From [Clostridium] scindens ATCC 35704 (GTDB taxonomy: Bacteria; Bacillota; Clostridia; Lachnospirales; Lachnospiraceae), in contig NZ_CP036170.1 in assembly GCF_004295125.1 (NCBI RefSeq), forward strand, positions 1,855,501 to 1,919,500: a stretch of 64,000 nucleotides of DNA. The letters are read 5' to 3'. Both the position numbers and the translations under genes were made by a program. The notes beneath the pieces are model-generated. The model saw only the letters and a program-made list of their open reading frames with translations. It did no database searches and was not told where the DNA came from. This document shows, in pieces, positions 42,116 to 50,636 of this stretch (the stretch's first letter is position 1; each line of letters starts with the position of its first letter).

Positions 42116-44023
42116 ATGGGAAAACGGAATCTATACTTAAAAACCATACCAGTGGAGGAGGCGCAGGCATTATACCAGGATGCGTTGAAGGCAATTGCCG
42201 TCAGGAGGACGGAGAAGATACCGGTAGAAGAATCTTTAGGGCGGATGACGGCAAAGGCAATTTACGCCAGATGCTGCTCCCCGCTGTTCAATGCGGCTGC
42301 CATGGACGGCATTGCCGTGATCGCGAAGGAGACAGCCGGAGCAACGCAGGAGAATCCGCTCACCCTCGTCAGAGGGAAGGATTATCAGATCGTAGATACA
42401 GGAGATCCGGTACATCCGCCCTATGACGCGGTGATTATGGCGGAAGACCTGCTGGAAGCGGAGGAAGACGTGGTACAGATCATGGAGGCGGCCAGCGGCT
42501 GGCAGCATGTGCGCCCTATAGGAGAAGATATCGTGGCAGGGGAAATGCTGCTTCCCGGCGGCCATAAGATTCGGCCGATCGACATCGGCGTGCTTCTAAG
42601 CGGCGGCATACTGGAAGTCGATGTAATAAAGCGTCCGAGAGTGGGACTGATCCCTACGGGGACGGAGATCATAGAGCCGGACAAAGAGCCGGGCGAGGGG
42701 GATATCATTGAGTCCAATTCCCGTATGTTCGCGGCGATGACCATCAATTACGGAGGCATCCCCCATCGATATGCTCCGGTGGAGGATGACTATGACAAGA
42801 TCAAGGACGCCATAAAAAAAGCCCATGAAGAGAACGACATCGTGGTGGTGAATGCCGGATCCAGCGCGGGGACGGAAGATTACACGGTACATATCTTACG
42901 GGAGATGGGAGAAGTGCTCGTCCATGGGGTGGCAATCAAGCCTGGCAAGCCGGTGATCCTCTCCATTGTGGATGGCAAGCCGGTGATAGGCCTGCCTGGC
43001 TATCCGGTCTCTGCATATATCGACTTTGAGAATTTTGTCAGGCCTGTGATGGATAAGATGTCAGGAGAACGCCATTACGCCGGACATACCGTCAAGGCAG
43101 TACTTTCCAAACGTCTGGTGTCTTCGCTGAAGCACCGGGAATATGTGCGGGTCAAGGTAGGCAAGGTGGGAGATAAGCTGATAGCCTCTCCATTGGCAAG
43201 AGGCGCGGGGGCTGCCATGAGTTTGGTGCGGGCGGACGGATTCTGCGTCATTGACCAGAACAGTGAAGGAGTAGAGGCAGGCGAGACGGTGGAAGTCGAA
43301 CTCTACCGGGATATAGAGGAGATTGAGCACACGGTGGTATCCATCGGAAGCCACGACCTGATCCTGGACTTCCTGGCAGACCTGATGCCGCTATCTTATC
43401 CGGGAACCTTCCTGTCCAGCACCCATGTAGGGAGCATGGCAGGGCTGATGGCGCTGAAGCGGGGAGAGACGCATATCGCGCCGACCCATCTGCTGGATGA
43501 AGAGACGGGAGTGTACAATGTCTCCTATCTGAAAAAACTATTCCCGGGTAAATGTATGGCGCTGATCAAAGGGGTGAAGCGTATCCAGGGAATCATCGTC
43601 CAGAAGGGCAATCCCAAAGGAATCCGCGGGATCGAGGACTTGACGCGGGTTACGTACGTCAACAGGCAGCGGGGCGCCGGTACCAGGGTATTGCTGGATT
43701 ACCGGCTTAAGACAGCCGGAATCCGTCCAGAGGAGATTGACGGCTACGACAAGGAAGCCGCAACCCATATGGCAGTAGCGGCCCTGGTGAAAAATGGCGG
43801 GGCAGACGCAGGGATGGGGATATATTCGGCGGCCCACGCGATGGATCTGGACTTCATACCTGTGGGAGAAGAAGAGTACGACTTTGCTATAGAACAGGAG
43901 TCCCTGGAACTAGAAGAGATCAAGAAATTCCTTGAAGTACTGAAAAGCAGCGCATTCGCGCAAAAGGCCCGGGAGGCCGGAGGCTATGATATTAGCCATG
44001 CCGGGGAAGTGGCGAGGTTATAA
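42116..44023 (+). CDS. MoeA fused to a periplasmic-binding-protein-like domain
   Basis: A 635-aa fusion. Residues 1-400 are a second MoeA: SPLFNAAAMDGIAVIA, DTGDPVHPPYDAVIMAEDLL, LIPTGTEIIEPDKEPGEGD, VNAGSSAGTEDYT and GLPGYPVSAYIDF. Residues 410-635 are a PBP_like/LysR-substrate-type domain (IGSHDLILDFLADLM, FLSSTHVGSMAGLMALKRGE, RQRGAGTRVLLDYRL). The PBP-like part, without signal peptide, likely senses or delivers an oxyanion or a pterin to the MoeA half; this is inference. The start follows AAGGAGGAG 10 nt after the first moeA. It is the last gene of the cofactor region. Confidence 0.93.
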   Translation: MGKRNLYLKTIPVEEAQALYQDALKAIAVRRTEKIPVEESLGRMTAKAIYARCCSPLFNAAAMDGIAVIAKETAGATQENPLTLVRGKDYQIVDTGDPVHPPYDAVIMAEDLLEAEEDVVQIMEAASGWQHVRPIGEDIVAGEMLLPGGHKIRPIDIGVLLSGGILEVDVIKRPRVGLIPTGTEIIEPDKEPGEGDIIESNSRMFAAMTINYGGIPHRYAPVEDDYDKIKDAIKKAHEENDIVVVNAGSSAGTEDYTVHILREMGEVLVHGVAIKPGKPVILSIVDGKPVIGLPGYPVSAYIDFENFVRPVMDKMSGERHYAGHTVKAVLSKRLVSSLKHREYVRVKVGKVGDKLIASPLARGAGAAMSLVRADGFCVIDQNSEGVEAGETVEVELYRDIEEIEHTVVSIGSHDLILDFLADLMPLSYPGTFLSSTHVGSMAGLMALKRGETHIAPTHLLDEETGVYNVSYLKKLFPGKCMALIKGVKRIQGIIVQKGNPKGIRGIEDLTRVTYVNRQRGAGTRVLLDYRLKTAGIRPEEIDGYDKEAATHMAVAALVKNGGADAGMGIYSAAHAMDLDFIPVGEEEYDFAIEQESLELEEIKKFLEVLKSSAFAQKAREAGGYDISHAGEVARL

Positions 44024-44052
44024 AAATAGTACTAGCTTTCTTGTGGAATAAA

Positions 44053-44061
44053 TGGTATAAT
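44053..44061 (+). promoter_or_regulatory. extended -10 promoter for the DNA methyltransferase gene
   Basis: TGGTATAAT matches an extended -10 element (TGn-TATAAT) 33 nt before the methyltransferase start. No good -35 is visible, as is usual for extended -10 promoters. Confidence 0.6.
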
Positions 44062-44094
44062 ACAAAAAGGTTTGAAGACAAGGGAGCAAAAGAC

Positions 44095-45258
44095 ATGAAA
44101 AAACCATTTACTTTTATTGATTTGTTTTCCGGTATTGGTGGATTTCATCAAGCGATGAGCAGTTTGGGCGGACGGTGCGTGTTCGCCTCTGAGATAGATA
44201 AATATTGTATTGAGACGTATCAGGAAAATTATGGAATGGACTCGGGCATTGATATACGCAATGTCGATGAGAAGGATATCCCGCCGCATGACGTGCTGTG
44301 CGCGGGATTCCCTTGTCAGGCGTTCAGCAAGGCGGGAAAGCAGGAGGGCATGGAAGACGAGACCAGGGGCACCCTGTTCTTTGAGATCGTGCGGATCTTG
44401 AAGCATCATCATACGCCTTATATCGTGCTGGAAAATGTGAGGAATCTGGTGTCCCATGACCATGGAAATACCTGGAAGGTCATTCGGGCAAACTTAAGAA
44501 AGCAAGGCTACCGCCTGATGGAGAAGCCGTTGATCCTGAGTCCCCATCACTTTGGCGTGCCCCAGCTTCGAGAGAGGGTGGTCATACTCGGAAAGTACGA
44601 GCCGAACCGCGTGGACGAGCCGCTGGATATCGTATTCCACGATCTGATAAAGAAGGAGCAGAATTCAATCTACGACGTGGTAAAGGATCATCCGGTGGAT
44701 AAGAAATATGCCATATCAGAGCATGAAGAGAAGGTGCTGAATGCCTGGGACGAATTCTACCATGGCATTGATATGAAGGTGATCGGATTCCCAATCTGGT
44801 CCGAGTTCTTCCGCTATGAGAAGGCTCCTGCAGAGTTCCCGGCCTGGAAGCAGGAGTTCGTCAATAAGAACATCCGGCTGTATCAGAGCAACCAGAAGTT
44901 CATTGACCAGTGGCTGAAGAAATATAACGATCTTAAGGATTTTACGCCCACCCAGCGCAAGATGGAGTGGCAGGCAGGAACCAATATTGACAGCGTATGG
45001 GAAGGGGTCATCCAATTGCGCCCCTCCGGCGTCAGGATCAAGGTGCCTACCTGTTTTCCGGCCCTGGTGGCCATCGTGCAGATTCCGATCATCGGCAGAT
45101 ACAAAAGAAGGCTTACAGTGGAAGAATCAGCGGCTCTGCAAAGCTTTCCTGCGAAGTTTATCTCCAATGCCAATGACCAGCAGGCTTATAAGCAGTATGG
45201 CAACAGCGTGAATGTGACGGTGATCGCAGAATGCGCGAAGCGGCTGTTTGATCTATAG
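44095..45258 (+). CDS. DNA (cytosine-5-)-methyltransferase
   Basis: A 387-aa C5-methyltransferase with ordered motifs: motif I FIDLFSGIGGFHQA, motif IV GFPCQAFSKAGKQEGM with catalytic Cys74, motif VI IVLENVRNL, motif VIII QLRERVVIL and motif X KQYGNSVNV. ATG 44095 is chosen over an earlier in-frame ATG because the family begins at KPFTFIDLFSG and GGGAGC lies just upstream. Its 3' end is only 5 nt from the convergent endonuclease gene, and a Vsr nickase lies beyond. The recognition sequence is unknown; the target-recognition region is between motifs VIII and IX. Confidence 0.95.
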   Translation: MKKPFTFIDLFSGIGGFHQAMSSLGGRCVFASEIDKYCIETYQENYGMDSGIDIRNVDEKDIPPHDVLCAGFPCQAFSKAGKQEGMEDETRGTLFFEIVRILKHHHTPYIVLENVRNLVSHDHGNTWKVIRANLRKQGYRLMEKPLILSPHHFGVPQLRERVVILGKYEPNRVDEPLDIVFHDLIKKEQNSIYDVVKDHPVDKKYAISEHEEKVLNAWDEFYHGIDMKVIGFPIWSEFFRYEKAPAEFPAWKQEFVNKNIRLYQSNQKFIDQWLKKYNDLKDFTPTQRKMEWQAGTNIDSVWEGVIQLRPSGVRIKVPTCFPALVAIVQIPIIGRYKRRLTVEESAALQSFPAKFISNANDQQAYKQYGNSVNVTVIAECAKRLFDL

Positions 45259-45263
45259 AAAAG

Positions 45264-46550
45264 TTAAATTGTGACGTCGCAGATAGAAAACTTGCTGATC
45301 ATATCATGGTCTATCATAATCTTCGGCTCCCGCAACTTGCCATTGCTGTTGACGCCCTGGCGGAACATGCTGAGGAAGTGCTTATTGGAGTTATTGATGT
45401 CCAGGATATGCATCTTGGTTAGCACCACATGATGCTTCATTCGCTTCTGATAGCTCATAAGGTTGGATTTGCCCTGCGCGCGATTCCAAAACTGGGTAGT
45501 CTCGTATCCGTACTCGCTGTCCTTGTAAGTGGCATGCTCGCAGATAATGTAATAAATGTGGTGCTCATAATCGGTCTGGCCTAGTATGCCGAATATGGTG
45601 TTCCAGTCATTCCCCTGGATGCCCTTGGAATAATCGCTGTGGGCTTTAAGATCGCCGTAATCCATAAGCGTTGGAAAGTACAGGTCCAGATCGATGCCGT
45701 TCTTCTTCTTGTTCTGCTCGTAGCGGATCAAATGCTCAAGCGAATTCTCTTTCAGATACTTTTCGAATCGGTACTCCAGATAGAATCCGGCCCATTCCGG
45801 CTGATACTTATTCCGGTAGTTGTCGGCGATCATTTCCTTATAGCAGTCGATGCCTTCCCAGAGGCTGGGCAGCCCAAGGAAGAAATCCCGGAAGATATCC
45901 ACGATCTCATCCGGCATCGTGCCAAGAAAGGCTGGAGCTGCCCCGGGGGCGGGTGATGGCAGGCCTGTAAAATAATCCAGGATGTTGAACGCAGAATCCT
46001 CGTCTGCACTGGCCTCCTGCGATTCGGCTTCCAGGCCGAACTTCTCTGACAGGAAGGTTTCGGCACAGTCCGGGCGAAATACGGTTATGTGATTTCCACG
46101 GTAGTCCGTCTTCTGGAAGATGCCGTCCTCCGCCGCGAAGGATAGATCCTCGGTATAGACATGGGCGGAAGAATTGTTAGACTTCTTTGCGACGAAATCC
46201 TCAATATTAAAGTCGCAAAACAGTGTCAGGTCATCCCGGGTATAAATGCCCAAAAGCAGCGGAGTCATTCCACGTGAAAGGGAATCCTTGTAGAAATTCT
46301 TAAGATCTCCGGATATCTGGATCCGTTTTTTGAAAACAGGGTGGGGGATGCCAAGATAGGTGATGTTCTTCACCCGGATGGAGTAAGGGCGATCTTTAAA
46401 ATTCCCGGTTATCATTCCATTGTCTTTCCGGATGTCCGGGAAATATGTTTTCAAGACTTCAAAAAGACCTTTGGCCGATAGGCTGATGTCCACATCCATG
46501 TATGTATTGCCATCATGATCGATCTGTTCAACGATGGTTCTTCCTCTCAT
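45264..46550 (-). CDS. putative type II restriction endonuclease
   Basis: A 428-aa protein convergent with the methyltransferase. I do not recognise a named enzyme, but its position between a C5-methyltransferase and vsr makes a restriction enzyme the best reading. A plausible PD-(D/E)xK core is GIDLDLYFPTLMDYGDLKAH, preceded by a helical region (YLEYRFEKYLKENSLEHLI) and followed by DWNTIFGILGQTDYEHHIYYIICEH. The first 200 residues are mixed alpha/beta and may be the target-recognition domain. The tail KIMIDHDMISKFSI has no known motif. AAGGAGA precedes the ATG on the minus strand. The assignment is mainly by context. Confidence 0.65.
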   Translation of the reverse strand: MRGRTIVEQIDHDGNTYMDVDISLSAKGLFEVLKTYFPDIRKDNGMITGNFKDRPYSIRVKNITYLGIPHPVFKKRIQISGDLKNFYKDSLSRGMTPLLLGIYTRDDLTLFCDFNIEDFVAKKSNNSSAHVYTEDLSFAAEDGIFQKTDYRGNHITVFRPDCAETFLSEKFGLEAESQEASADEDSAFNILDYFTGLPSPAPGAAPAFLGTMPDEIVDIFRDFFLGLPSLWEGIDCYKEMIADNYRNKYQPEWAGFYLEYRFEKYLKENSLEHLIRYEQNKKKNGIDLDLYFPTLMDYGDLKAHSDYSKGIQGNDWNTIFGILGQTDYEHHIYYIICEHATYKDSEYGYETTQFWNRAQGKSNLMSYQKRMKHHVVLTKMHILDINNSNKHFLSMFRQGVNSNGKLREPKIMIDHDMISKFSICDVTI

Positions 46551-46911
46551 AAGCAGTATCTCCTTATCGTCTAAATATTTGTAATGCGCATACCATAATA
46601 ATATGTGCCAGGGTGATGTCTTCTAAAGATGATTATACAGTAAAATAGAGGTGAATAAGCGGGACTTTATTGTTTTTTAATGAAAAACATGTTACGTTAA
46701 TACTGTATTATGCAAAAGTGGTGAGAGAAGTAAAGAGGCTGAAATGACTATCTCCAGAAGATTCAGTTTATAATGGAGGACTGGAAAGGCGAGCCTGGAG
46801 CAGTTGTTCGTGACGCTTCAGCAGCCGATGCCGATGCCACAGGGGATGCAATATCCACAGCCGATACCGGTAGCGCATTCTTTGTTATAAAGCAGGATTG
46901 GGGGTGGAAAA
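46551..46911. other. divergent intergenic region with a coding remnant
   Basis: This 361-bp gap holds divergent leaders of the endonuclease (an ATTATA box at 46632-46637 reads TATAAT on the minus strand) and vsr. From about 46783 to 46892 a plus-strand frame reads KASLEQLFVTLQQPMPMPQG, then MQYPQPIPVAHSLL and stop. Nothing upstream gives it a start, so it looks like the 3' end of a lost gene. No further gene is seen. Confidence 0.45.
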
Positions 46912-47385
46912 ATGGATGTTCTCAGCGAGCAGCAGAGAAGGAAAACGATGCAGCATATCAAAGGGAAGGACACCAAAATAGAAGTCCAGCTGCGAAAAGC
47001 ACTGTGGGCAAAAGGATACCGGTACCGGAAGAACTATGACAAACTGAGCGGCAGGCCGGATATCGTTCTGACGAAATATAAGATTGCCATCTTCTGCGAC
47101 GGCGAATTCTTCCATGGCAAGGACTGGGAGATATTAAGGCCCAAACTTGCCAAGGGAAAGAATCCGGATTACTGGATTCCCAAGATTACAAGGAACCGGG
47201 AGCGGGATGAAGAGGTCAATAAAAAACTGCTCTTCGAAGGATGGACGGTGATCCGGTTCTGGGGAAAGGACATACAGAAGAATCTGGATGCGTGCGTGAA
47301 AGCTATTGAAGAAGTCATCTTTGAGATTAAGATGGAGCCGGAAGAAATCGGCTGGGAAGATATGGAAGATGAGATTGGGAAATAA
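46912..47385 (+). CDS. vsr: very short patch repair endonuclease Vsr
   Basis: Strand-specific nickase that cuts next to T:G mismatches arising when 5-methylcytosine deaminates, so protecting sites of the neighbouring cytosine methyltransferase. The 157-aa protein has the family pattern: VLSEQQRRKTMQHIKGKDTK, LRKALWAKGYRYRKN, GRPDIVLTKYKIAIFCDGEF, FHGKDWE and a late FEGWTVIRFWGKDI. The catalytic Asp of the RPD segment and the His of FFHG are present. GGGGTGG lies just before ATG 46912. It transcribes away from the endonuclease. Confidence 0.93.
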   Translation: MDVLSEQQRRKTMQHIKGKDTKIEVQLRKALWAKGYRYRKNYDKLSGRPDIVLTKYKIAIFCDGEFFHGKDWEILRPKLAKGKNPDYWIPKITRNRERDEEVNKKLLFEGWTVIRFWGKDIQKNLDACVKAIEEVIFEIKMEPEEIGWEDMEDEIGK

Positions 47386-47501
47386 GGCGGCTTTGTGGTA
47401 TACTTTACATTACAAGGCATATTCCTTCTAGCTGTCCGTAACACATGTCTGGACGGAGGGAAAAAGTTCTTGAACAATATAAAAACCAGGGAGTGACGTT
47501 C

Positions 47502-48359
47502 ATGGAGAATAGGACGGTCCGCATATTTGCGGACAGCACATGCGATTTGACGGAGGACTTGATTCAAAAGTATGGAATCACCATACTGCCCCTCTGTATC
47601 GTACTGGATGATAAAAGTTATTATGACAGGACCCAGATTACGCCGGATGAGATATTTGCCTGGGCAGAGGCAAATAAAAGGACGCCAAAGACGGCGGCTA
47701 TCACCTTTGAATACGCAGAGAAGATGCTTAGGCCTTGCATGGAAGCGGATGAGGATGTCATCTTTTTTGGCATTTCCGAAGAAATGAGTACAACCTGCAA
47801 TGTTATGCGTCTCGCGGCGAAAGAATATGATAAGGGAAGGGTATTCGTGATAGATTCCCAGAGCCTGTCCACCGGAATCGGGCTGCAGGTATTGCGGGCC
47901 GCCGAGATGGCAAGGCAGGGAAAGAGAGCAGAGGATATCGTGACAGAGATTGAAACGGCGCGCTCCAAAGTGAAGGCCAGTTTTGTGGTGGATACGCTGA
48001 CCTACCTCGCCAGAGGCGGAAGATGTTCCGGTGCAACGGCTCTGGTGGCAAATACGCTGAAACTGCATCCTTGCATCAACGTAATCGATGGCAGGATGGA
48101 AGTCGGGAAGAAATACCGTGGCAGCATGAATAAGGCATTGCTGCACTATGTAAGGGAAAAGGAAGAAGAACTTAAGAAGGCGGATGGCACGCAGGTATTC
48201 ATCACGCATTCAGGGGTGGCATCTGAGATTGTGGAGCAGATCCGGGATTATCTGGCATCTCTGGGACATTTCCATGAGATACTGGAGACGACCGCCGGGT
48301 GCGTCATCTCCAGCCATTGCGGCCCAGGAACCTTGGGCGTGCTGTATTACGCAGAGTAA
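47502..48359 (+). CDS. DegV family fatty-acid-binding protein
   Basis: A 285-aa cytoplasmic protein of the DegV/FakB type. It has the N-terminal IFADSTCDLTEDLIQKYGI, the conserved PKTAAITFEYAE and FFGISEEMSTTCNV, FVIDSQSLSTGIGLQ, and RGGRCSGATALVANTL. In other Firmicutes such proteins bind fatty acids and present them to the kinase FakA; no fakA is visible here. ATG 47502 is chosen (CAGGGAG upstream); an earlier in-frame ATG at 47445 adds a non-conserved tail. The gene appears to be a single transcription unit. Confidence 0.92.
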   Translation: MENRTVRIFADSTCDLTEDLIQKYGITILPLCIVLDDKSYYDRTQITPDEIFAWAEANKRTPKTAAITFEYAEKMLRPCMEADEDVIFFGISEEMSTTCNVMRLAAKEYDKGRVFVIDSQSLSTGIGLQVLRAAEMARQGKRAEDIVTEIETARSKVKASFVVDTLTYLARGGRCSGATALVANTLKLHPCINVIDGRMEVGKKYRGSMNKALLHYVREKEEELKKADGTQVFITHSGVASEIVEQIRDYLASLGHFHEILETTAGCVISSHCGPGTLGVLYYAE

Positions 48360-48560
48360 GCGAGGCAGTGATAAGGCGGCTTGAAGATATGACAAGTAAT
48401 TTTCGTTTTTAAAAAAGCTTTCTTGATGAATATCTTCCGGAAGCAGGGCATTTGTCCTTGCATAAAAAGAACTAACTTCTGGAATAAGTTTAACCGATAA
48501 ATGTATATTTCTCCTGAAATCCCACAGAATAAAAAGAAAAACGGAGCGAGGGATCAGGAT

Positions 48561-48992
48561 ATGGAAAAACAGACGGTTGAATTATTAAAGGAATGCAATT
48601 CTGGATGCAAGATGGGAATCAACAGCATGAACCAGGTTCGGGAATATGTAATGGATGAGAAACTTGCGAAGGTGCTGAAAGAGTATGACGAGAAGCACAA
48701 GAAGCTGGAGAAGGAAACTTCTAAGCTGCTGGCAGAATTCGGGAAGGATGAAAAGGAGCCGGAGAAGATGGCGGCCGCATTTTCCTGGATCAGCACGGAG
48801 ATGAAACTGATGATCAAGGATGACGCCTCTCAGATTGCCAAGATCATGACGGATGGCTGCAACATGGGAATCAAGAGTCTTACGGAAAAGATCAACCAGT
48901 ATTCAGACGCGTCCAAGGAAAGCATATCGCTGGCAAAAGACATTGTCAAATGCGAGGAGGCTTTCCGGGATGATCTGAAGCAATTTTTATAA
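48561..48992 (+). CDS. small helical protein with a repeated Cys-Met-Gly motif
   Basis: A 143-aa acidic, almost wholly alpha-helical protein that I cannot name with certainty. Two similar helices start with GCKMGINSMNQV and GCNMGIKSLTEKI, which suggests an internal duplication and a four-helix-bundle fold like DUF2383-type proteins. It has three to four cysteines and no signal peptide. ATG 48561 is chosen because similarity between repeats begins shortly after it; the site (GAGCGAGGGA) is weak, and an in-frame ATG at 48501 would add 20 polar residues. Neighbours give no functional clue. Confidence 0.65.
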   Translation: MEKQTVELLKECNSGCKMGINSMNQVREYVMDEKLAKVLKEYDEKHKKLEKETSKLLAEFGKDEKEPEKMAAAFSWISTEMKLMIKDDASQIAKIMTDGCNMGIKSLTEKINQYSDASKESISLAKDIVKCEEAFRDDLKQFL

Positions 48993-49315
48993 AGATTAAA
49001 AACAATATTTCACTTCAGGATATTCGCAAGAATCTTCGTGTATTGCTGTAGTTTGTCAGAATCAGGAAAACAATTTCTTATTAAGACTCAGGAATTGCTT
49101 GTTCTGGAGAACCCACCGATACTACAATTATAAATAGAATGTCAGCAAATGGCCGGGGACTTATGCGACATCTATATAAAAACTGCCAATAGACTTTTTG
49201 ATCTATTGGCAGTAATTTTATGTACTTATATTACCACAAAATCGACAATTTTTCAAGTCTTGTAAGCGTACCAGCCAGGGAGTAGAATAGGAAATCACTA
49301 CAAGGGGGTGAGGGC
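48993..49315. other. intergenic region with terminator
   Basis: No gene is seen in this 323-bp gap. Apart from the strong hairpin at 49182-49220 it is AT-rich and unstructured. A site AAGGGGGTGAGG just before 49316 belongs to the next gene. Confidence 0.6.
49182..49220. terminator. strong bidirectional terminator hairpin
   Basis: ACTGCCAATAGA (49182-49193) pairs perfectly with TCTATTGGCAGT (49202-49213). AATTTTAT follows on the plus strand and a T run lies on the minus strand. Confidence 0.8.
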
Positions 49316-50143
49316 ATGGAATATGAGATGGAGGAACTGATTCCTCTGGTAAAGGAACTCTGTGACAGATATACGGGGAAGGAGAGCACATCCGTGACGT
49401 ATGAGGCAGCCCAGCGGCTGATGGAAGCCGTGCTCTACTGTATTCATGAGACGACAGGGAGCGCAGAAGCGGCCGGCGTCTCGGACGGCAGCCGGTCGGC
49501 GAGAATGGCGTACGAGTATGGCTATGAACTGGCGGTTCAAAAGGTAGGACAAGCAAGAGAACGATATAATCGGATGGCAGCAAATTTTCGAAGTTATGGG
49601 AACAGAGCCTATGAGGAAACATTCCGGCAGGGAATTCCGGCATTCTTCCTATGGTATGACGTCCGGCTGAAGCCGCAGGATCATATCATTACCATGGATT
49701 ATCCGGTAATGAAGAATCTGGAAGGGCTGTGCGGCATTGACGCCATATGGGAGTATCTCAGGTGCATGGAAGCGGAGCAGAAGTTTCTGGCAAGGTTCCC
49801 GGAAGACTATATCCGCCAGGTGAATGTGGCGCGCTGCGCAGACTATGAGGAATACTACATCAATCCGTGCAGGGTTATGCTCCGTCATGTCCTATGCTGT
49901 ATGCTTGCGGACATTCCGGCAGATAAGATCCGGTTCGGGGAGGAGGACTATATGCGGCTGAAAGAGGAAGTGCAAAACCAGGACAGGGGAGGCCTAAAGA
50001 GAAGGCTGACGCGCCTTTTGTATGTGCTTGTGAAGCAGAAGTACTGTGAGGATGAGAAACTGTTTGGATATCTGGAATATGATATGGCAGACTTGGCTTT
50101 TGAACTTCAAAATTGGCTTTGGAAGCAAGCAGGCAGGAACTAA
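49316..50143 (+). CDS. conserved hypothetical protein (DUF6179-like)
   Basis: A 275-aa predicted cytoplasmic, mostly helical protein. I associate it with the DUF6179 group of Lachnospiraceae; no function is known. Visible segments include YGYELAVQKVGQARERY, GIPAFFLWYDVRLKPQDHII, MDYPVMKNLEGLCGIDAIW and DMADLAFELQNWLW. No catalytic signature, signal peptide or membrane segment is evident. It starts after AAGGGGGTGAGG, and its last 31 nt overlap the following gene, which recurs next to it in related genomes as I recall. The two probably form a complex. Confidence 0.7.
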   Translation: MEYEMEELIPLVKELCDRYTGKESTSVTYEAAQRLMEAVLYCIHETTGSAEAAGVSDGSRSARMAYEYGYELAVQKVGQARERYNRMAANFRSYGNRAYEETFRQGIPAFFLWYDVRLKPQDHIITMDYPVMKNLEGLCGIDAIWEYLRCMEAEQKFLARFPEDYIRQVNVARCADYEEYYINPCRVMLRHVLCCMLADIPADKIRFGEEDYMRLKEEVQNQDRGGLKRRLTRLLYVLVKQKYCEDEKLFGYLEYDMADLAFELQNWLWKQAGRN

Positions 50144-50553
50144 AGCGCGTGCTTGAATGCAACCAGGAGACGTTGAAGTACGGGCTTAGCCTGACGGAGT
50201 TCTGCGATTCCCAGTTCATCCAAAGCGGGGACTATGCGGATACCCTGACAAGGCTTCAGGAGATATTCTATCTGTATAAGAATGAATCCATGGACGAATT
50301 GACAGATCGGGAACTGCTGGAGATTATGAAGGAGAACTTTGAACAGATCTGCTACGGAGATCTGGAATACCTGGAGACAACCTGTCTGGAACGGTTCGCG
50401 GCTGCAGTCCGGGCAGGATATGAGACGGAATTCCAGAAGAAGGAGAGGGATGAGTATACGCTTAGGAAGAGCGGGAACGAGTATGAGAAATTTTCGGAAG
50501 AGACCAGATGGGAATTTGAACTGTACAGGATAAAATTGGAAGAGTCAGAATAG
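50113..50553 (+). CDS. conserved hypothetical protein (DUF6323-like)
   Basis: A protein of about 146 aa partnering the preceding DUF6179-like gene. It is acidic and helical, with LSLTEFCDSQFIQSGDYADT, TRLQEIFYLYKNES and ETTCLERFAAAVRAGYETEF. Translation could start at TTG 50113, inside the upstream gene, or at GTG 50149 just after its stop; neither has a strong site, so coupling is likely. Nothing points to a function. The stop is followed within 10 bp by the MarR promoter. Confidence 0.68.
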   Translation: MALEASRQELKRVLECNQETLKYGLSLTEFCDSQFIQSGDYADTLTRLQEIFYLYKNESMDELTDRELLEIMKENFEQICYGDLEYLETTCLERFAAAVRAGYETEFQKKERDEYTLRKSGNEYEKFSEETRWEFELYRIKLEESE

Positions 50554-50562
50554 AAAAACCGG

Positions 50563-50617
50563 TTGACAAAAGCGTAACAAGTTACTAAAATGACAATAAG
50601 TAACTTGTTACGCTTTT
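50563..50617 (+). promoter_or_regulatory. MarR promoter with paired palindromic operators
   Basis: TTGACA (50563-50568), a 17-bp spacer and TAAAAT (50586-50591) form the promoter. Perfect 19-nt inverted arms at 50568-50586 and 50599-50617 flank a 12-nt centre. Each arm contains GTAAC-NN-GTTAC, itself a perfect palindrome with a 2-nt centre, so there are two dimer sites: one in the spacer, one just after the -10. Binding would block RNA polymerase, consistent with autorepression by the MarR protein encoded next. Confidence 0.85.
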
Positions 50618-50636
50618 GCAATATGAAAGGAGATTT

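Noticed and set aside
41107-42147. Minus-strand open frame of 346 codons opposite moeA
   Set aside because: Antisense shadow of a clear MoeA gene; no ribosome binding site or domain.
46773-47039. Plus-strand open frame of 88 codons overlapping vsr
   Set aside because: It overlaps the start of vsr in another frame, has no family pattern and no ribosome binding site.
47169-48209. Minus-strand open frame of 346 codons opposite vsr and the DegV gene
   Set aside because: It spans two well-supported plus-strand genes and their intergenic gap; the translation shows no family pattern.
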